NCBI GenBank assembly: GCA_023333565.1
Contig: JAJKFH010000948.1
Location: 930,001 to 994,000, forward strand
Source: Puffinus mauretanicus
Lineage: Eukaryota > Chordata > Aves > Procellariiformes > Procellariidae
Direction of reading: 5' to 3'
DNA: 64,000 nt
A program made the translations under genes and the position numbers. The notes under the pieces were generated by a model. The model saw only the letters and a program-made list of their open reading frames with translations, did no database searches and was not told the DNA's origin. Positions 61,996-64,000 of this stretch are shown in pieces; positions within the stretch are counted from its first letter, which is position 1, and the number at the start of each line of letters is the position of its first letter.

Positions 61996-64000
61996 ATTTG
62001 TCTTTTCAATATCTTTCTATATGATGTTTATTATAGTATAAATATAGGTTTGTGTCCTTAAAAGCAAAGAACTATGAACTCTAGTTTCCATGTAAGAGAT
62101 GTGTTTTTCTATAATTTTATTATCTTAGTTGTAGAAATTGATAGGAGGCTATGGTGATTGAACTAATACATGATAAAACATGATCTTTTATATTCAAAAG
62201 TTAATTTAGAAACCAGAGATGCATCATTAGTGACTTTGTATTACAGATTTTCTGCTGAATCATCTGCGACTGTCCCATCAACATGATGGGTGAGAAGTGG
62301 TATGTAACAGAGGAGAGAGTTGGCCAATATGAAAGGATGGAGATCTGTTGCTGTATCAAACTATACTTTTGGTACACTCTCAGTAGCATGCAAATTCCCA
62401 TCCTCTCTCTGGGGTGAAGCATGCTGGTAAACTATCGCAGCACATACTAGAAAGTTTATTTATTACTCTTGCTAATAAGTTGGAAATTATCGACATTTTA
62501 AATCTGTCTTCTTGAGTTATGCATTTCCTAACACTGACATGAATTGCCAATTTTACTTGGCCAGATGCATACAATATCAAGCGAGTTCTTGGTTTGCTTG
62601 GTGTTTTTGTCCAGTCTCTTTTCCTTTTGCCTTTCTAGGTCAAATTCTGCATTTGATTATTACAGGCTCCGTGGAAAGGCCTTGCATTCTCTTATTTTCC
62701 TTCTGGGCTCTTTGAAATTTTTGAATTCCAACAATTCCATTCCATAGACCTTTCTCATACCTATGGCTAGCTTTTTATCTCATTGCACCACTGCTAAGTA
62801 GAAGCACTTTTCTGCTCTGACTTAATCATTTTTCAACACACACCCACACATTAAAGGGCAGGTTTAGTTGGACTTTTATTTCTAAGACATTTTATTGTAC
62901 TTGTGTTTTCTTGTGTCATTAACAAAGGCTATTTACAAAGGGGTTTAGTGGTTTGGTTTTTTTATAGCCCATTTTCCTTGTATTCCCCTTCTAGAGCTTT
63001 ATGCCAGGTGTTGTTCTAGAGTAGATTTGACAACATGTCTTTCTGTAGTAATGTGCAAATGACATCAAAACAGAGTTAGTAAAATAAAGGAGAAGAATTT
63101 AACACAAGGTATTACAGAAGAGCAGAAGAGGTGGAGATTGTAGGAAATAAGAGCATACTTAGTACCACTGGCAGGCTGAGAAAAGAGAATAAAACAAATA
63201 CAGGAGAAAGGGAAGGTAGTGTTTTAGCATTTTCTATGTGTTTTAAGTGAATACCTCTCCTGCTTTGATCAAGAGGGTTTTCATTTGTCTCAGAAAGAGA
63301 GGCACTAGGAGTCTACAGTGACTGGAAGCTGAAGGCAGATGTGTCCAATATGTAGGGGCAATGTATTCCCTTACTCCTAGGCTCCACCCTTCCTTAGGGT
63401 ATAGTGGAAACTGACATTCACATAGTGGGATAGCTGGTCCTCTTGGGACGCATCAGGAAGGAATGGGCTATTCCACAACCGCTCACTTGGCATCTTGGAT
63501 ACGACTTTCCTAGCTTTTCTTACTTATTTGTGTAGTGCATGCCATGACTCTGCCTCATAGCTTACATGATGGGCACTGAATAGTCTGTCATTATCTGCCA
63601 AGGCTCTGTGATGAAAGGAGATGAGAAACCTGTACAAGTCTCCATACGAAGCCTCAGCTGCCAGTGTGAAGATGTTTTTAAAGGATCCCACGTGGAAAGG
63701 AGCACTTCAGGATCTGTTGTCTTGAATTGAACTGGCCTCTTTGCTTCTTCTAGAGTGTTGCTGGGAGTGGTGGGAAGGGGCAGGGCTACTCACATGATCT
63801 TGCAGAACTTTCTTCCTTGTCTTTAACCCACACTTCTCCTCAGGCATCAGTGCAGGTAATGCCCAATTTTGTATCCCCTAAGCAAATGGGCGAAGGGGTT
63901 GGTCTGGCTTGTCATGTGTGTGAATTGGTTGGCAGGTCTGCAGCTCAGGGGTGAACTAAGGGGAGTGGACTGATAAATGTGCCATCCTCCTTGCTGCTGA

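Larger units (their letters stand above)
60819..64000. other. AT-rich non-coding stretch with an enhancer-like block
   Basis: Contains the candidate conserved element at 61725-61995. The rest is unique, moderately AT-rich sequence, GC-richer towards 63600-63960, with no gene or repeat family recognised. A short T-run region lies at about 61347-61370. Confidence 0.5.

Noticed and set aside
1..64000. tRNA, rRNA, U-snRNA genes, CRISPR arrays or prokaryotic operons
   Set aside because: No cloverleaf with intact box A and B, no snRNA sequence, no spaced direct-repeat array and no dense coding were seen. The window is eukaryotic.

Overview
This window is vertebrate nuclear DNA, almost certainly from a bird. 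The organism call rests on interspersed repeats. There are several 5'-truncated CR1 LINEs, two of them ending in the ATTCTATG octamer tail typical of avian CR1, and one LTR-like segment of an avian endogenous-retrovirus type. The CR1 subfamily at 25.9 and 60.1 kb looks like those common in non-galliform birds (Neoaves), but I cannot name the species. There are no operons, CRISPR arrays or intact protein-coding genes. The rest is AT-rich, non-coding DNA with short homopolymers and microsatellites, as expected for a long intron or a gene-poor intergenic region.

Layout: 1-5.3 kb is AT-rich with many T-runs, and holds a short ORF pair near 0.76-1.1 kb and an exon-like GC-rich block at 4.10-4.36 kb. 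At 5.37-5.70 kb is an antisense CR1 3' end, followed by a long pyrimidine-rich tract. At 13.78-13.95 kb is an older sense CR1 3' end. At 22.58-22.94 kb is a CpG-rich LTR-like segment, with a tRNA-like 71-mer close downstream at 23.30 kb. At 25.45-27.21 kb an old CR1 fragment abuts, and is probably interrupted by, a much younger CR1 carrying reverse-transcriptase coding sequence with a single in-frame stop. At 32.04-32.42 kb is a very old CR1 of a type also seen in turtles and crocodilians. MIR-like SINE remnants lie near 46.9 and 52.6 kb, and another ancient repeat at 59.06-59.17 kb. At 60.08-60.82 kb a second copy of the young CR1 subfamily carries many small deletions.

The only recognisable protein-coding content is CR1 ORF2 (reverse transcriptase), and all copies are truncated or broken. 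Several AT-rich blocks without repeat character (about 12.4, 24.4, 49.5, 52.1 and 61.8 kb) look like conserved non-coding elements. The last contains a perfect PBX-MEIS/PREP decamer, TGATTGACAG. A modest excess of T over A and G over C on the + strand in hand-counted lines would fit transcription from this strand, meaning the window may lie in a + strand intron. I found no evidence of a new multi-gene system. The points most worth a second look are the exon-like block at 4.1 kb, the nested young CR1, the indel-rich sibling CR1, and the putative enhancer near 61.8 kb.
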